A stretch of DNA of 64,000 nucleotides, from assembly GCA_030844565.1 (NCBI GenBank), contig JAUUNK010000003.1, forward strand, positions 32,979 through 96,978. The letters are read 5' to 3'. The position numbers and the translations under genes are program-made. This DNA comes from Bacteroides ovatus (GTDB lineage: Bacteria > Bacteroidota > Bacteroidia > Bacteroidales > Bacteroidaceae). Of this stretch, positions 46,849-55,205 are shown one piece after another (the stretch's first letter is position 1; the number at the start of each line of letters is the position of its first letter). The notes beneath the pieces are model-generated. The model had not been told where the DNA came from. It searched no databases and worked only from the letters and a program-made list of their open reading frames with translations.

Positions 46849-48579
46849 ATGAAAAAACTAATCCGCCTTTTACTGCTATGCCTGCTGGCACCGGCTATGG
46901 TTGCTGCGCAAGACATGCGTATGGATACCTATTGCAATCCATTAAATATCGACTATACCTATATGATTTTTAATGCGCACAAGGACATCTCTTACCGCTC
47001 GGGGGCCGACCCTGCCGTAGTGCGTTTCCGTGGAGAATATTATATGTTCGTCACACGCTCTCACGGGTATTGGCGCTCCAAAGACTTGCTGGACTGGGAA
47101 TTCGTACGCCCGGGCAAAAATTGGTATCCACAGGGTTCTAATGCTCCCGCGGCACACAATTATAAAGATTCAGTGCTGTATGTGACGGGCGACCCTTCCG
47201 GTTCTATGAGCATCCTCTACACTGACACCCCTGCCTCGGGTAATTGGGAAGCTATCCCTTCTATCTTGAACAACCTGCAAGACCCTGATTTGTTCATCGA
47301 CGAGGATGGAAAGGCTTATATGTTCTGGGGATCTTCCAACAAGTTCCCCATCCGTGGCATAGAACTTGATAAAGACCATCGTTTCATTCCCAAAGGGGAA
47401 GTAAAGGAACTCTTCAATCTCGATATGGCACAACATGGCTGGGAACGTTTCGGCGAGAATCATACCGATACTATATTGGGCGGATATATAGAAGGCCCCT
47501 GGCTGACAAAACACAATGGAAAATATTATATGCAATACGGTGCTCCTGGAACCGAGTTTAATGTCTATGCTGACGGAGTTTATGTAGCCGACCACCCGCT
47601 AGGTCCCTATACATATCAGAAACATAACCCTATTTCTTATAAGCCCGGTGGCTATATGAACGGTGCCGGACATGGAAGCACCGTTGTCGGTCCAGGCGGT
47701 AATTACTGGCACTTCGCCTCGATGGCTCTTTCCATCAACATGAACTGGGAACGCAGGCTGTGCATGTTTCCCGCCGGATTTGATAAAGACGGTATTATGT
47801 ATGTAGATACCCGATTTGGAGATTATCCTCATTATGCTCCCGCCGTGCCGGGCAAAGCTGGACAATTCCGTGGCTGGATGCTACTCTCCTATGGCAAGCC
47901 AGTGACAGCTTCCAGTTCGACAGGCACTTTCCCACCCGCCGCCTTAACAGACGAATTGACTAAATCCTATTGGCTTGCCGAAGCAAATGACGAACGCCAA
48001 TGGGTAACAATTGATCTGGAAACTCCCGCTACGGTCTGTGCTGTTCAAATTAACTATCACGACTATAAAAGTGATATGTACGGACGCTATGAAGGACTCC
48101 ACCATCGTTACACAGTAGAAGGCTCGATGGACGGACACAACTGGAAAGTGTTGATAGACCGCAGAGAAAGTTATAAAGATACTCCCAATGATTATGTAGA
48201 ACTGACTGCACCTATGCTCGCCCGCTACATCCGGTATAAAAATATAGACGTACCTACCCCGAACCTCGCCATTTCCGAGGTCCGTGTCTTTGGTCGCGGC
48301 ACAGGGAAAGCACCTCAATCTCCGAAGAAATTCACCTTGCAACGCCATGCCGACCGCCGGGACATTACCCTTACCTGGGAACCAGTCAAAAGCGCACAAG
48401 GCTACAACATCCTGTGGGGCATTGCACCGGACAAACTCTATAGCTCCTGGATGATTTACGGCAACGAAGGCAAGCATCTTATAAAAAGCCTCACCGCCAA
48501 CCAAAAATACTATTTTGCCATCGAAGCTTTCAATGAGAATGGGGTTTCCTCTCTTTCTCCAGTGGAGGAAGTCGAATAA
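46849..48579 (+). CDS. GH43-like five-bladed propeller enzyme with F5/8C and Fn3 domains
   Basis: 576 residues from ATG 46849, preceded by a purine-rich stretch; the upstream in-frame ATG at 46792 lies within the sulfatase gene. The signal peptide ends near V-A-A-Q. The catalytic propeller (about 25-340) has the GH43 triad pattern: D54 (S-G-A-D-P-A-V), D145 (N-L-Q-D-P-D-L-F) and E215 (G-G-Y-I-E-G-P-W). A discoidin-like F5/8C domain (~345-480) and a fibronectin-III domain (~490-570) follow. GH43 members are usually arabinofuranosidases, xylosidases or galactanases; the specificity here is unknown. It is 28 bp downstream of the sulfatase. Confidence 0.83.
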   Translation: MKKLIRLLLLCLLAPAMVAAQDMRMDTYCNPLNIDYTYMIFNAHKDISYRSGADPAVVRFRGEYYMFVTRSHGYWRSKDLLDWEFVRPGKNWYPQGSNAPAAHNYKDSVLYVTGDPSGSMSILYTDTPASGNWEAIPSILNNLQDPDLFIDEDGKAYMFWGSSNKFPIRGIELDKDHRFIPKGEVKELFNLDMAQHGWERFGENHTDTILGGYIEGPWLTKHNGKYYMQYGAPGTEFNVYADGVYVADHPLGPYTYQKHNPISYKPGGYMNGAGHGSTVVGPGGNYWHFASMALSINMNWERRLCMFPAGFDKDGIMYVDTRFGDYPHYAPAVPGKAGQFRGWMLLSYGKPVTASSSTGTFPPAALTDELTKSYWLAEANDERQWVTIDLETPATVCAVQINYHDYKSDMYGRYEGLHHRYTVEGSMDGHNWKVLIDRRESYKDTPNDYVELTAPMLARYIRYKNIDVPTPNLAISEVRVFGRGTGKAPQSPKKFTLQRHADRRDITLTWEPVKSAQGYNILWGIAPDKLYSSWMIYGNEGKHLIKSLTANQKYYFAIEAFNENGVSSLSPVEEVE

Positions 48580-48616
48580 ATTCAAGTAAGTTCTGTTAAA
48601 CGATAAAAATAATGTT

Positions 48617-49390
48617 ATGAAAAAAAGTATTATTTGCCTGCTTGTAGCCCTCATGTCAGTGAGTTGGAATTCTGCGCAAGATAAGTACGAAAAGAAACTG
48701 TTCATCTCCGCTACGGGAGATTCCCTGAACTATCGCCTGCTACGCCCGGAACAAGAAAAAGCGGAAGAAAAGTATCCACTGGTACTGTTCCTGCATGGTG
48801 CCGGCGAGCGAGGTTCGGACAATGAGAAACAATTGACACATGGCGGGCAAATGTGGCTCAATCCCGTGAACCGGGAGAAATATCCTGCCTTCGTCCTGGC
48901 TCCTCAATGTCCACCCTCTGGCTATTGGGCATATACAGAGCGTCCTACTTCATTCCTTCCTGCCGAGATGCCACTCGACGCCCCCATCTCTCCCCTCTTC
49001 GTTACCGTGAAAGAATTGCTGGACTCTTACCTGGCAATGCCCCAAGTCGATAAAGACCGCGTTTACATTATCGGACTTTCTATGGGAGGCATGGGAACTT
49101 ACGACATGGTAATCCGCTTTCCCGAAATCTTTGCCGCAGCCATCCCTATTTGCGGAACAGTGCATCCCGACCGACTGAAAGCTGCCAAAGATGTAAAGTT
49201 CCGCATTTTTCATGGAGATGCCGACAACATAGTCACTCCTGAAGGCTCCCGCCAAGCCTATAAAGCTTTAAAAGCAACAGGCGCTGATGTAGAGTACATA
49301 GAATTCCCGGGAATCAATCATGGTAGTTGGACTTCCGCTTTCAACTACCCCGATTTCATGGCTTGGTTATTTAGTCAAAAGAAGAAATAA
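48617..49390 (+). CDS. Secreted alpha/beta-hydrolase esterase (CE1/dienelactone-hydrolase-like)
   Basis: A 257-residue enzyme with signal peptide. It has the alpha/beta-hydrolase fold: oxyanion segment 'FLHGAGERGSDN', nucleophile Ser155 in G-L-S-M-G, acid in 'HGDAD' (D201/D203) and His235 in N-H-G-S-W. This matches the predicted-peptidase/esterase group (COG4099-like) often found in PULs, where it removes acyl esters such as acetyl, feruloyl or other acids from glycans. The stop overlaps the next start by 1 bp (TAATG). The acyl group is unknown. Confidence 0.82.
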   Translation: MKKSIICLLVALMSVSWNSAQDKYEKKLFISATGDSLNYRLLRPEQEKAEEKYPLVLFLHGAGERGSDNEKQLTHGGQMWLNPVNREKYPAFVLAPQCPPSGYWAYTERPTSFLPAEMPLDAPISPLFVTVKELLDSYLAMPQVDKDRVYIIGLSMGGMGTYDMVIRFPEIFAAAIPICGTVHPDRLKAAKDVKFRIFHGDADNIVTPEGSRQAYKALKATGADVEYIEFPGINHGSWTSAFNYPDFMAWLFSQKKK

Positions 49391-50397
49391 TGAAGACTCT
49401 CTTTTTCCTCGCGACCCTCTTTGTAGGGAGCGGACTTTCCATTTCGTGTACAACCTCCAACCAAACGAGCACTTTCGTAGTACTCCCCGATACGCAAACC
49501 TATCTCGAACAATGCCCCGAGGTTTTCGACTCCCAGATAGATTGGTTAGTTGCCAATCGCCGGAAGATAGATGCAGTATTTCAAGTCGGAGACTTGACTC
49601 AGAACAATTCCCCGGTGGAATGGTCATACATGCAAAAAGCTTTCGCCCGTATAGAAAAAGCGGGCATCCCCTATTCTATCGTTTGGGGCAACCATGACAT
49701 CGGCAGCGCTCCTGGAAAGTTTTCGGATGTGCACAACACCACCCTTGCTAATAAATACTTCCCTCTTCGCGCATGGCAACAAAGAAAGTATTGGGGAGCT
49801 AGTGCAGACAACAAAACGTTAGACAACTATTACATCACTTTTAAATCCGGTGGTGCCGATTGGTTGGTATTAAACATGGAGTTCGGTCCTTCTGATGAAG
49901 CACTACAATGGGCAGACTCCGTAGTGACCGCTCATCCTGATAAATACGTTCTACTTAACACCCCCACTTATCTGTATTGTGACAGCACCCTCCACGGCGG
50001 AAAAGACTGGTGGCTCCCCCAAGGATATGGCATCGGAAATGAACCGGACTGCACAGTAAATGATGGAGCAGGCATTTGGAAGAAATTAATATCCAAACAC
50101 CGCAACGTGATTGCTGTCTTCTGCGGGCATATCTTGAAAAGCGGAGTAGGAACCCTTGTTTCTATCACCGACAAAGGCAACAAAGTGTATCAGATGCTGG
50201 CAAACTACCAGCGCGGAGTAGATGGCAGCAAATTGGGCGGAGAAGGCTATCTACGCATCGTCACTTTTAATCGAAAGAAAAAAGAAATTCAAGTAAAAAC
50301 CTATTCTCCTTGGAATAAGGCTTATCATCCCTCTGCCCATCATAACTTTACATTTAAAGAGGTAAAATTCGACGGGTATCTGCATAAAATACCATGA
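49390..50397 (+). CDS. Calcineurin-like metallophosphoesterase lipoprotein
   Basis: A 335-residue protein with a likely lipobox S-I-S-C (Cys20). Metallophosphoesterase motifs are D34-T-Q36 (the D-x-H position), G-D68, G-N101-H102-D103, and C-G-H near residue 233. The expected penultimate histidine motif reads L-N-T-P-T-Y-L, with Pro192 where family members typically carry His. One base (CCC for CAC) separates the two. The enzyme may therefore be impaired, use altered metal coordination, or the base may be a sequencing error. In context it could hydrolyse a phosphate-containing substituent. It is the last gene of the PUL B transcription unit, translationally coupled to the esterase. Confidence 0.8.
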   Translation: MKTLFFLATLFVGSGLSISCTTSNQTSTFVVLPDTQTYLEQCPEVFDSQIDWLVANRRKIDAVFQVGDLTQNNSPVEWSYMQKAFARIEKAGIPYSIVWGNHDIGSAPGKFSDVHNTTLANKYFPLRAWQQRKYWGASADNKTLDNYYITFKSGGADWLVLNMEFGPSDEALQWADSVVTAHPDKYVLLNTPTYLYCDSTLHGGKDWWLPQGYGIGNEPDCTVNDGAGIWKKLISKHRNVIAVFCGHILKSGVGTLVSITDKGNKVYQMLANYQRGVDGSKLGGEGYLRIVTFNRKKKEIQVKTYSPWNKAYHPSAHHNFTFKEVKFDGYLHKIP

Positions 50398-50594
50398 GCC
50401 CTCAAGGATTTACTGTCGGGAAAGGTGAACAAAAATACTTTATTCATTGCATACTCTACTACCGTCTAGAGACCATTCTGAGACCTCGTCTGCTACGTGG
50501 AATATAGCCGAAACAGGAGTAACATGTTTTATGGATATGATGGATTACCAATACTCTTCTAACTTTATAAAGGGACTGACTTTATATTATAATT

Positions 50595-51368
50595 TTAATA
50601 AGAAGCAGTAGCAGGTATCCCGGTCTCTTCCAACATTCCCAAAATACGGTTGAGTTCCTCCGGAGAGGCCTTTTGCAAATCATGACCGGGAGTTTCCCGG
50701 TCAATGGTATAAATCATCACTTGGCGGGGAGCGATTTCTTTCACTACTTCAAGCCAGGGAAGTACATACTTATCCGAAGTATTATCCACATCTTTTCCCT
50801 GATAAGTACCTTTCAGGAACATCGTTTGTATGATACAATTCCCTTTAAAAGCTTTGATGCCCTCGATAACGGAAGAGACGGAGTAGGAAGAAACAGGACG
50901 GTCGAGCAACCGGATGTATTCTTCATCCACTGTATCCAGTTTCAGTATATTGTTATCTACCTTATTTAATGCCTGGAACACATCAGGACGATGAATAAAA
51001 GTAGAATTACTCAGCACACTTACTTTAGCGTTTGGAAAATAATGGTCCCGCAAAGCCAGTGTATCTTCTATAACTTCTGCAAAATGGGGGTGTGCAGTCG
51101 GCTCACCATTACCGGCAAAGGTCAAGACGTCCGGATGAGGTCCGTGAGCCTGCATATCCTTCAACTTTTCCTCTAAAGCAGCGCGCACTTCTTCGCGCGT
51201 AGGAAATTTCTTATGCGGACGATGATCGGCATTAAATCCACACTCGCAATAAATGCAATCAAACGAACACACTTTACCATCAGAAGGCAACAGGTTGATG
51301 CCCAAAGACACCCCCAAACGACGGGAATGCACAGGACCGAAAATAGGTGAAGGATAAATAATAGTCAT
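50595..51368 (-). CDS. Radical SAM protein (COG0731-like)
   Basis: A 257-residue cytoplasmic protein. The [4Fe-4S]-SAM motif is C34-x3-C38-x2-C41 in C-S-F-D-C-I-Y-C. A 'FAGNGEPTAHPHF' strand follows, matching the SAM-binding GGE-type motif. The overall pattern resembles the COG0731 group that includes wyosine-tRNA synthases and unassigned bacterial members. It is not a sulfatase-maturating enzyme: the twitch/SPASM cysteine clusters are absent. Substrate unknown. It has its own -7 box (51403-51410) and converges on PUL B across a 197-bp gap in which no clear terminator was seen. Confidence 0.8.
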   Translation of the reverse strand: MTIIYPSPIFGPVHSRRLGVSLGINLLPSDGKVCSFDCIYCECGFNADHRPHKKFPTREEVRAALEEKLKDMQAHGPHPDVLTFAGNGEPTAHPHFAEVIEDTLALRDHYFPNAKVSVLSNSTFIHRPDVFQALNKVDNNILKLDTVDEEYIRLLDRPVSSYSVSSVIEGIKAFKGNCIIQTMFLKGTYQGKDVDNTSDKYVLPWLEVVKEIAPRQVMIYTIDRETPGHDLQKASPEELNRILGMLEETGIPATASY

Positions 51369-51402
51369 GTTACTTACAAAATTTTCTTTTGATAACTACC
51401 CG

Positions 51403-51410
51403 CAAAGATA
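51403..51410 (-). promoter_or_regulatory. -7 box of radical SAM gene
   Basis: The minus-strand sequence reads TATCTTTG, matching TAnnTTTG, 35 bp upstream of the start codon and in the 44-bp gap after the HHH gene. It indicates independent transcription. Confidence 0.5.
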
Positions 51411-51412
51411 CT

Positions 51413-53440
51413 CTAAAACTTTATACGCAGTTGCATTTGTATATCGGCTTTTTTATTTCCGTAAATCATATCGTTTCCGGTTCCTATCCGGTTTCGGTCC
51501 CAATAGACCGTTTCGCCAAATTTACTGAGCAGCATCCAATGCTTGCCAATATCACAGCGTACGCTTGCCGCCAGCCTCATTCCTTCTCCTTGTAAAGAGG
51601 AAGTGGAAAAAGTATATAGCAATCCTTTTTCGTACATGTATACTCGCGTATCATAGTTGTCAGTATAAAAATAGCTGCCCTGAAATTCGATTTTCACCGG
51701 AATCCGGGGCAGCTTACAGGATATCGCTTGCGTCATTTGATACCCCTGTTTCGCAGTACTTTCCTGCGAATGAAAATGATTATAATCCAAAGTTGTACGA
51801 CTTGAGAACAGTTGGTTACAAGAATAGTTCAGGCGACACCGCAATTGATGATGAAAAATATCTAAAATAGTTTTTCCTTGGGTACCGGCAACATCCCGTT
51901 CTTTTTGTTTATAACGATACCTCAAAAAGACATTCCAACGACTTCGAGGTAAGAAATCCGCCTGCACCACAGCCTCACGTGCCTGCGAAGCTTTGCTAAC
52001 ACGATAGTTCCACCATGGAAAAGAGCAAATGTCTAGGGAAGCAAAGAATTTCCAGTTGGCAAACGGAGACATCTCTGCCGCTACATACCATCCGTTCTCA
52101 TTTTGCACCGAACCACCTTCTTCGAACGAACGGGCATACATCGCCCAATAATCGTATGAATAATTACGATAGAGCAGGATGAACCGATAGTCTTGTGCGG
52201 GAGAATACTGAAGACGGTTCAAAAAAGCCATCCCTCGCTTTCCTTTTGCCACTTCTCCTTCAATCGACCAGCGACGAAAACGATAGGCATAGTCCATACC
52301 CAGATTATAAAAAGAAACACCATGTAAGTCATACTTTGTATAACCTGTTAACGTTGGTTCATAAGGTCGGTTGAAAAAGTAATATATGCCTGTTATGCCA
52401 AGTTTAATAACAGATTGTTGATAAGTCAGGTGATAACCTGTTAATTGCTGTGTGAATAACCTTATTTTTTCTGACTCCTTAAGACTCCGGTGCAATCCGG
52501 TCTTGTAGATAGAAGTAATTACTCCTTTCTTCACTGCCCCGTCCAAAGTACGGTGTGAATAGAATCCGGCAAGGCTCCAATACCGTCCAAGGGAGATGTC
52601 AACAGCCGCTCCCCGCAGATAATTATATTCATCGGTAGAAGAATGTTTTTTGATTCCTCCCGCACGGGAAGTAGCAAAATAGGAAGTCTTCCCAAGCAGA
52701 TAGTCCATACTTATCACCAAACCTTGTCCAAAACTTAACCGATAATTCCCCAAAGCCAGCGTTTTCAACCACCCGGTGGTGTTACAGAGTAGAAAATAAA
52801 AGGAATAGAAATCATAACCTTGCTTGTTATACAAAGCCCCCAGGGGCTCCCCCGCATCCTTCTCGGCAACAACTCCTGCATAGAACCTGTCGCGATAATG
52901 AACAGCATATTTCACAGAGTTATAAACCGGAGTACCGAGGTAGTTTTTTCTATATCCTTCCCTGATATACAATGGAATATCTACACGAGTAAGCAACTCA
53001 TGCCGACTATATTTCAACATGTTTTTCAACAGGAGCGGTGAATTTCTTTTTTCTTTGTGAAGCAGGCAAATGAAGGGAAGTAAATAAGAGATAGTTTTCC
53101 GGTCCATTTCTTCTACCAATTGAAGTTCGTAAAGGGAGTGCATTTCACCGTGAATATAAACATAAGCAAGCAAATGTTCTATTTGAATGTCTGTAAGAAA
53201 AGGAAATTGTTCGAGTTGTTGGCGAGTGGCAGTATTCAGGTCAATGGGTTCTTCCAAGCGTTGTGAAAGTTCTTCCAACTCATTCTGCCAATCAGGACTT
53301 TCTTCTTCTCCATTCCGAGCCGATATATCTAATAATACCTCTTCCAGAAGTTCTTGGGAAGCTGTTTGAGCATAATTCACCGAGGTTATTAACAAAATGT
53401 TCATAAGTCCCCAAAAGCATAAAAGCCGGGCATGATTCAT
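51413..53440 (-). CDS. Helix-hairpin-helix plus outer-membrane beta-barrel protein
   Basis: A 675-residue exported protein of unknown function. The signal peptide is followed by a ComEA-like helix-hairpin-helix region (about 65-125; 'DLNTATRQQLEQFPFLTD', 'SLYELQLVEEMDRKTISYLL'). The rest is a long run of amphipathic beta-strands rich in Tyr/Trp/Phe ending I-Q-M-Q-L-R-I-K-F, typical of an outer-membrane barrel. Similar HHH-barrel proteins are widespread in Bacteroidota and uncharacterised. A periplasmic HHH domain on a barrel suggests DNA or protein binding at the outer membrane, but this is speculation. A minus-strand -7-like TAATTTTG lies at 53487-53494. Confidence 0.75.
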   Translation of the reverse strand: MNHARLLCFWGLMNILLITSVNYAQTASQELLEEVLLDISARNGEEESPDWQNELEELSQRLEEPIDLNTATRQQLEQFPFLTDIQIEHLLAYVYIHGEMHSLYELQLVEEMDRKTISYLLPFICLLHKEKRNSPLLLKNMLKYSRHELLTRVDIPLYIREGYRKNYLGTPVYNSVKYAVHYRDRFYAGVVAEKDAGEPLGALYNKQGYDFYSFYFLLCNTTGWLKTLALGNYRLSFGQGLVISMDYLLGKTSYFATSRAGGIKKHSSTDEYNYLRGAAVDISLGRYWSLAGFYSHRTLDGAVKKGVITSIYKTGLHRSLKESEKIRLFTQQLTGYHLTYQQSVIKLGITGIYYFFNRPYEPTLTGYTKYDLHGVSFYNLGMDYAYRFRRWSIEGEVAKGKRGMAFLNRLQYSPAQDYRFILLYRNYSYDYWAMYARSFEEGGSVQNENGWYVAAEMSPFANWKFFASLDICSFPWWNYRVSKASQAREAVVQADFLPRSRWNVFLRYRYKQKERDVAGTQGKTILDIFHHQLRCRLNYSCNQLFSSRTTLDYNHFHSQESTAKQGYQMTQAISCKLPRIPVKIEFQGSYFYTDNYDTRVYMYEKGLLYTFSTSSLQGEGMRLAASVRCDIGKHWMLLSKFGETVYWDRNRIGTGNDMIYGNKKADIQMQLRIKF

Positions 53441-53550
53441 AGATACCAGTTTATAGGATTACTTGCTACTTATGCAGTAAGGACGGCAAAATTAGATTAA
53501 GTTTAGCAAAGTAAAGCATGAATGTAGATTTAATCCATTATTTTTGCATC

Positions 53551-54153
53551 ATGAAAAGAAGTCTTCACATAGTCACACTTCTGTTGTTTCTTCTGGGCGC
53601 ACGCGAGCAGACCTCTGCGCAGAAGAAACAAAGCATAGGCGAATACTTCGTTCCGATGTGTATCTACGAAGGCGATACCATCCCTTGTGTCCAGCTAAGG
53701 CCAGTCTATGTGTTTAAGCCACTGAAATTCAAAAGCGAGAAAGAGCGAAGAGAATATTATAAATTGGTGAGAAACGTGAAGAAGGTATATCCCATCTCAC
53801 AAGAAATTAACCGTGCCATCATCGAAACTTATGAATACCTGCAAACCCTCCCTAACGAAAAGGCACGGCAAAAACATATCAAAAGGGTAGAGAAGGGGCT
53901 GAAAGAACAATATACCCCACGGATGAAGAAACTATCTTTTGCACAAGGCAAACTCCTTATAAAACTGATAGATCGTCAAAGCAATCAGACATCATACGAG
54001 CTGGTGAAAGCCTTTATGGGACCTTTCAAAGCAGGTTTCTATCAAGCTTTTGCATCTTTGTTCGGTGCCAGCCTTAAAAAAGAATACGACCCGGAAGGAG
54101 AAGATAAACTTACCGAACGAATCGTATTAATGGTGGAAAACGGTCAATTATAG
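53551..54153 (+). CDS. DUF4294 family exported protein
   Basis: 200 residues from ATG 53551; an in-frame start at 53518 is less likely because the signal peptide begins M-K-R-S-L-H-I-V. It matches the DUF4294 pattern: 'YVFKPLKFKSEKERREYYKL', then 'RNVKKVYPISQEINRAI' and a basic helical body. Function unknown in the family. A TATTTTTG at 53539-53546 resembles a -7 box but would give a nearly leaderless message and lacks a -33 element. It converges on the SpoU methylase with a 26-bp gap. Confidence 0.72.
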   Translation: MKRSLHIVTLLLFLLGAREQTSAQKKQSIGEYFVPMCIYEGDTIPCVQLRPVYVFKPLKFKSEKERREYYKLVRNVKKVYPISQEINRAIIETYEYLQTLPNEKARQKHIKRVEKGLKEQYTPRMKKLSFAQGKLLIKLIDRQSNQTSYELVKAFMGPFKAGFYQAFASLFGASLKKEYDPEGEDKLTERIVLMVENGQL

Positions 54154-54179
54154 TTTTCCTATTTCTTCTAACCAGACAG

Positions 54180-54713
54180 TTACTGCAACTTTTTGAACAG
54201 GTCCCAGATAACAATACCTGCCGTCACCGAAACATTCAACGAATGTTTAGTGCCGTATTGGGGAATCTCGATGCAACCATCCGAATGGTCGATAACCTCC
54301 TGCCGCACGCCTTTTACCTCATTTCCCATTACAATAGCATATTTCCTCTCTTTTTCCAATTCAAGTTCATTCAACAGGACGCTTCCTTCAGCCTGTTCCA
54401 CAGAGTAGACTATATATCCTTCCTTTTTAAGGTTATCAACCGCTTCAACAGAGTTATTAACATATTTCCAATCTACAGTGAACTCAGCTCCCAGAGCCGT
54501 TTTATGTATGTCAGGGTGAGGAGGTGTAGCTGTAATGCCACACAAATAGATACATTCTATACGAAACGCATCCGAAGTGCGAAATACGGAACCAACATTG
54601 TGGAGACTGCGTATATCGTCCAACACTACCACCAGAGGCAACTTCGACACCTTTTTAAACTCTTCCGTACTTATCCGGTTCAACTCGGTTATCTTCAACT
54701 TCCGCATATTCAT
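54180..54713 (-). CDS. SpoU/TrmH-family RNA 2'-O-methyltransferase
   Basis: A 177-residue SPOUT methyltransferase with the three family motifs: 'NVGSVFR' (motif 1), 'IVMGNEVKGV' (motif 2) and 'SLNVSVTAGIVIWDL' (motif 3), which form the knotted SAM site. It lacks an extra N-terminal RNA-binding domain, so the substrate RNA (tRNA or rRNA) cannot be assigned. A minus-strand -7 box TATCTTTG (complement of 54748-54755) lies 35 bp upstream. Confidence 0.88.
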   Translation of the reverse strand: MNMRKLKITELNRISTEEFKKVSKLPLVVVLDDIRSLHNVGSVFRTSDAFRIECIYLCGITATPPHPDIHKTALGAEFTVDWKYVNNSVEAVDNLKKEGYIVYSVEQAEGSVLLNELELEKERKYAIVMGNEVKGVRQEVIDHSDGCIEIPQYGTKHSLNVSVTAGIVIWDLFKKLQ

Positions 54714-55205
54714 TCTTCCTTTTGATTACTTCTATCGGTTATTGCTGCAAAGATAATTCTTTCTGTTAACACCTGTGTTGATAACGGTTGAAAACCTGTC
54801 AACTCTCCCGGCAAAGATTGTGAAAACTAATCCTTGCATTATTCAAAACAAACTCTAAGGGATGCACTTATGAACATTGCAAAAAAGTTAGGGAAAATTT
54901 TCTATGTCTCATTCAACACATTTTTCATCACTTCTTTAGCTGTTTATATCCTTAAAGTTTTTAACTTTGCATGTTATCAACAGGAAGTGAATAGCTAAAA
55001 TAGATTCCTTTTCTCTTTGGCTGATTATAAAGGTGATAGAGAAGATATCTCCCCTTTAAACATCCGTTAATAACGAACTAATAAAATAAATAAAGGGACT
55101 AATAACTTATCTGGCAAGAAAAAACGAATTTATTTGCTAACACAATTAACAGGCTATTATCACTAACAAAAGATTTTTTTAAAAAGAAGAATAAAAAATA
55201 TAATT
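54714..55205. other. AT-rich 492-bp divergent intergenic region with DnaA-box-like sites
   Basis: This lies between the divergent SpoU methylase and nadA genes. It contains the methylase -7 box (54748-54755, minus strand TATCTTTG) and a plus-strand -7 box TAACTTTG (54962-54969), which would give nadA a leader of about 230 nt. Two copies of the 9-mer TTATCAACA lie in opposite orientation: minus at 54776-54784 and plus at 54974-54982. Each is one base from the DnaA box TTATCCACA. I see no ORF or RNA gene in the region. Confidence 0.5.

Noticed and set aside
50595..51368. Anaerobic sulfatase-maturating enzyme for the sulfatase upstream
   Set aside because: Too short and lacking the C-terminal cysteine clusters; sequence pattern fits COG0731-like proteins better.
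53487..53546. Full divergent promoters between the HHH and DUF4294 genes
   Set aside because: Only -7-like boxes are visible; no -33 element at correct spacing on either strand, so not listed as a feature.
54714..55205. Strand GC-skew switch marking a replication origin
   Set aside because: Spot counts of G and C on several lines either side gave mixed results that follow gene direction and gene class rather than a clean switch.
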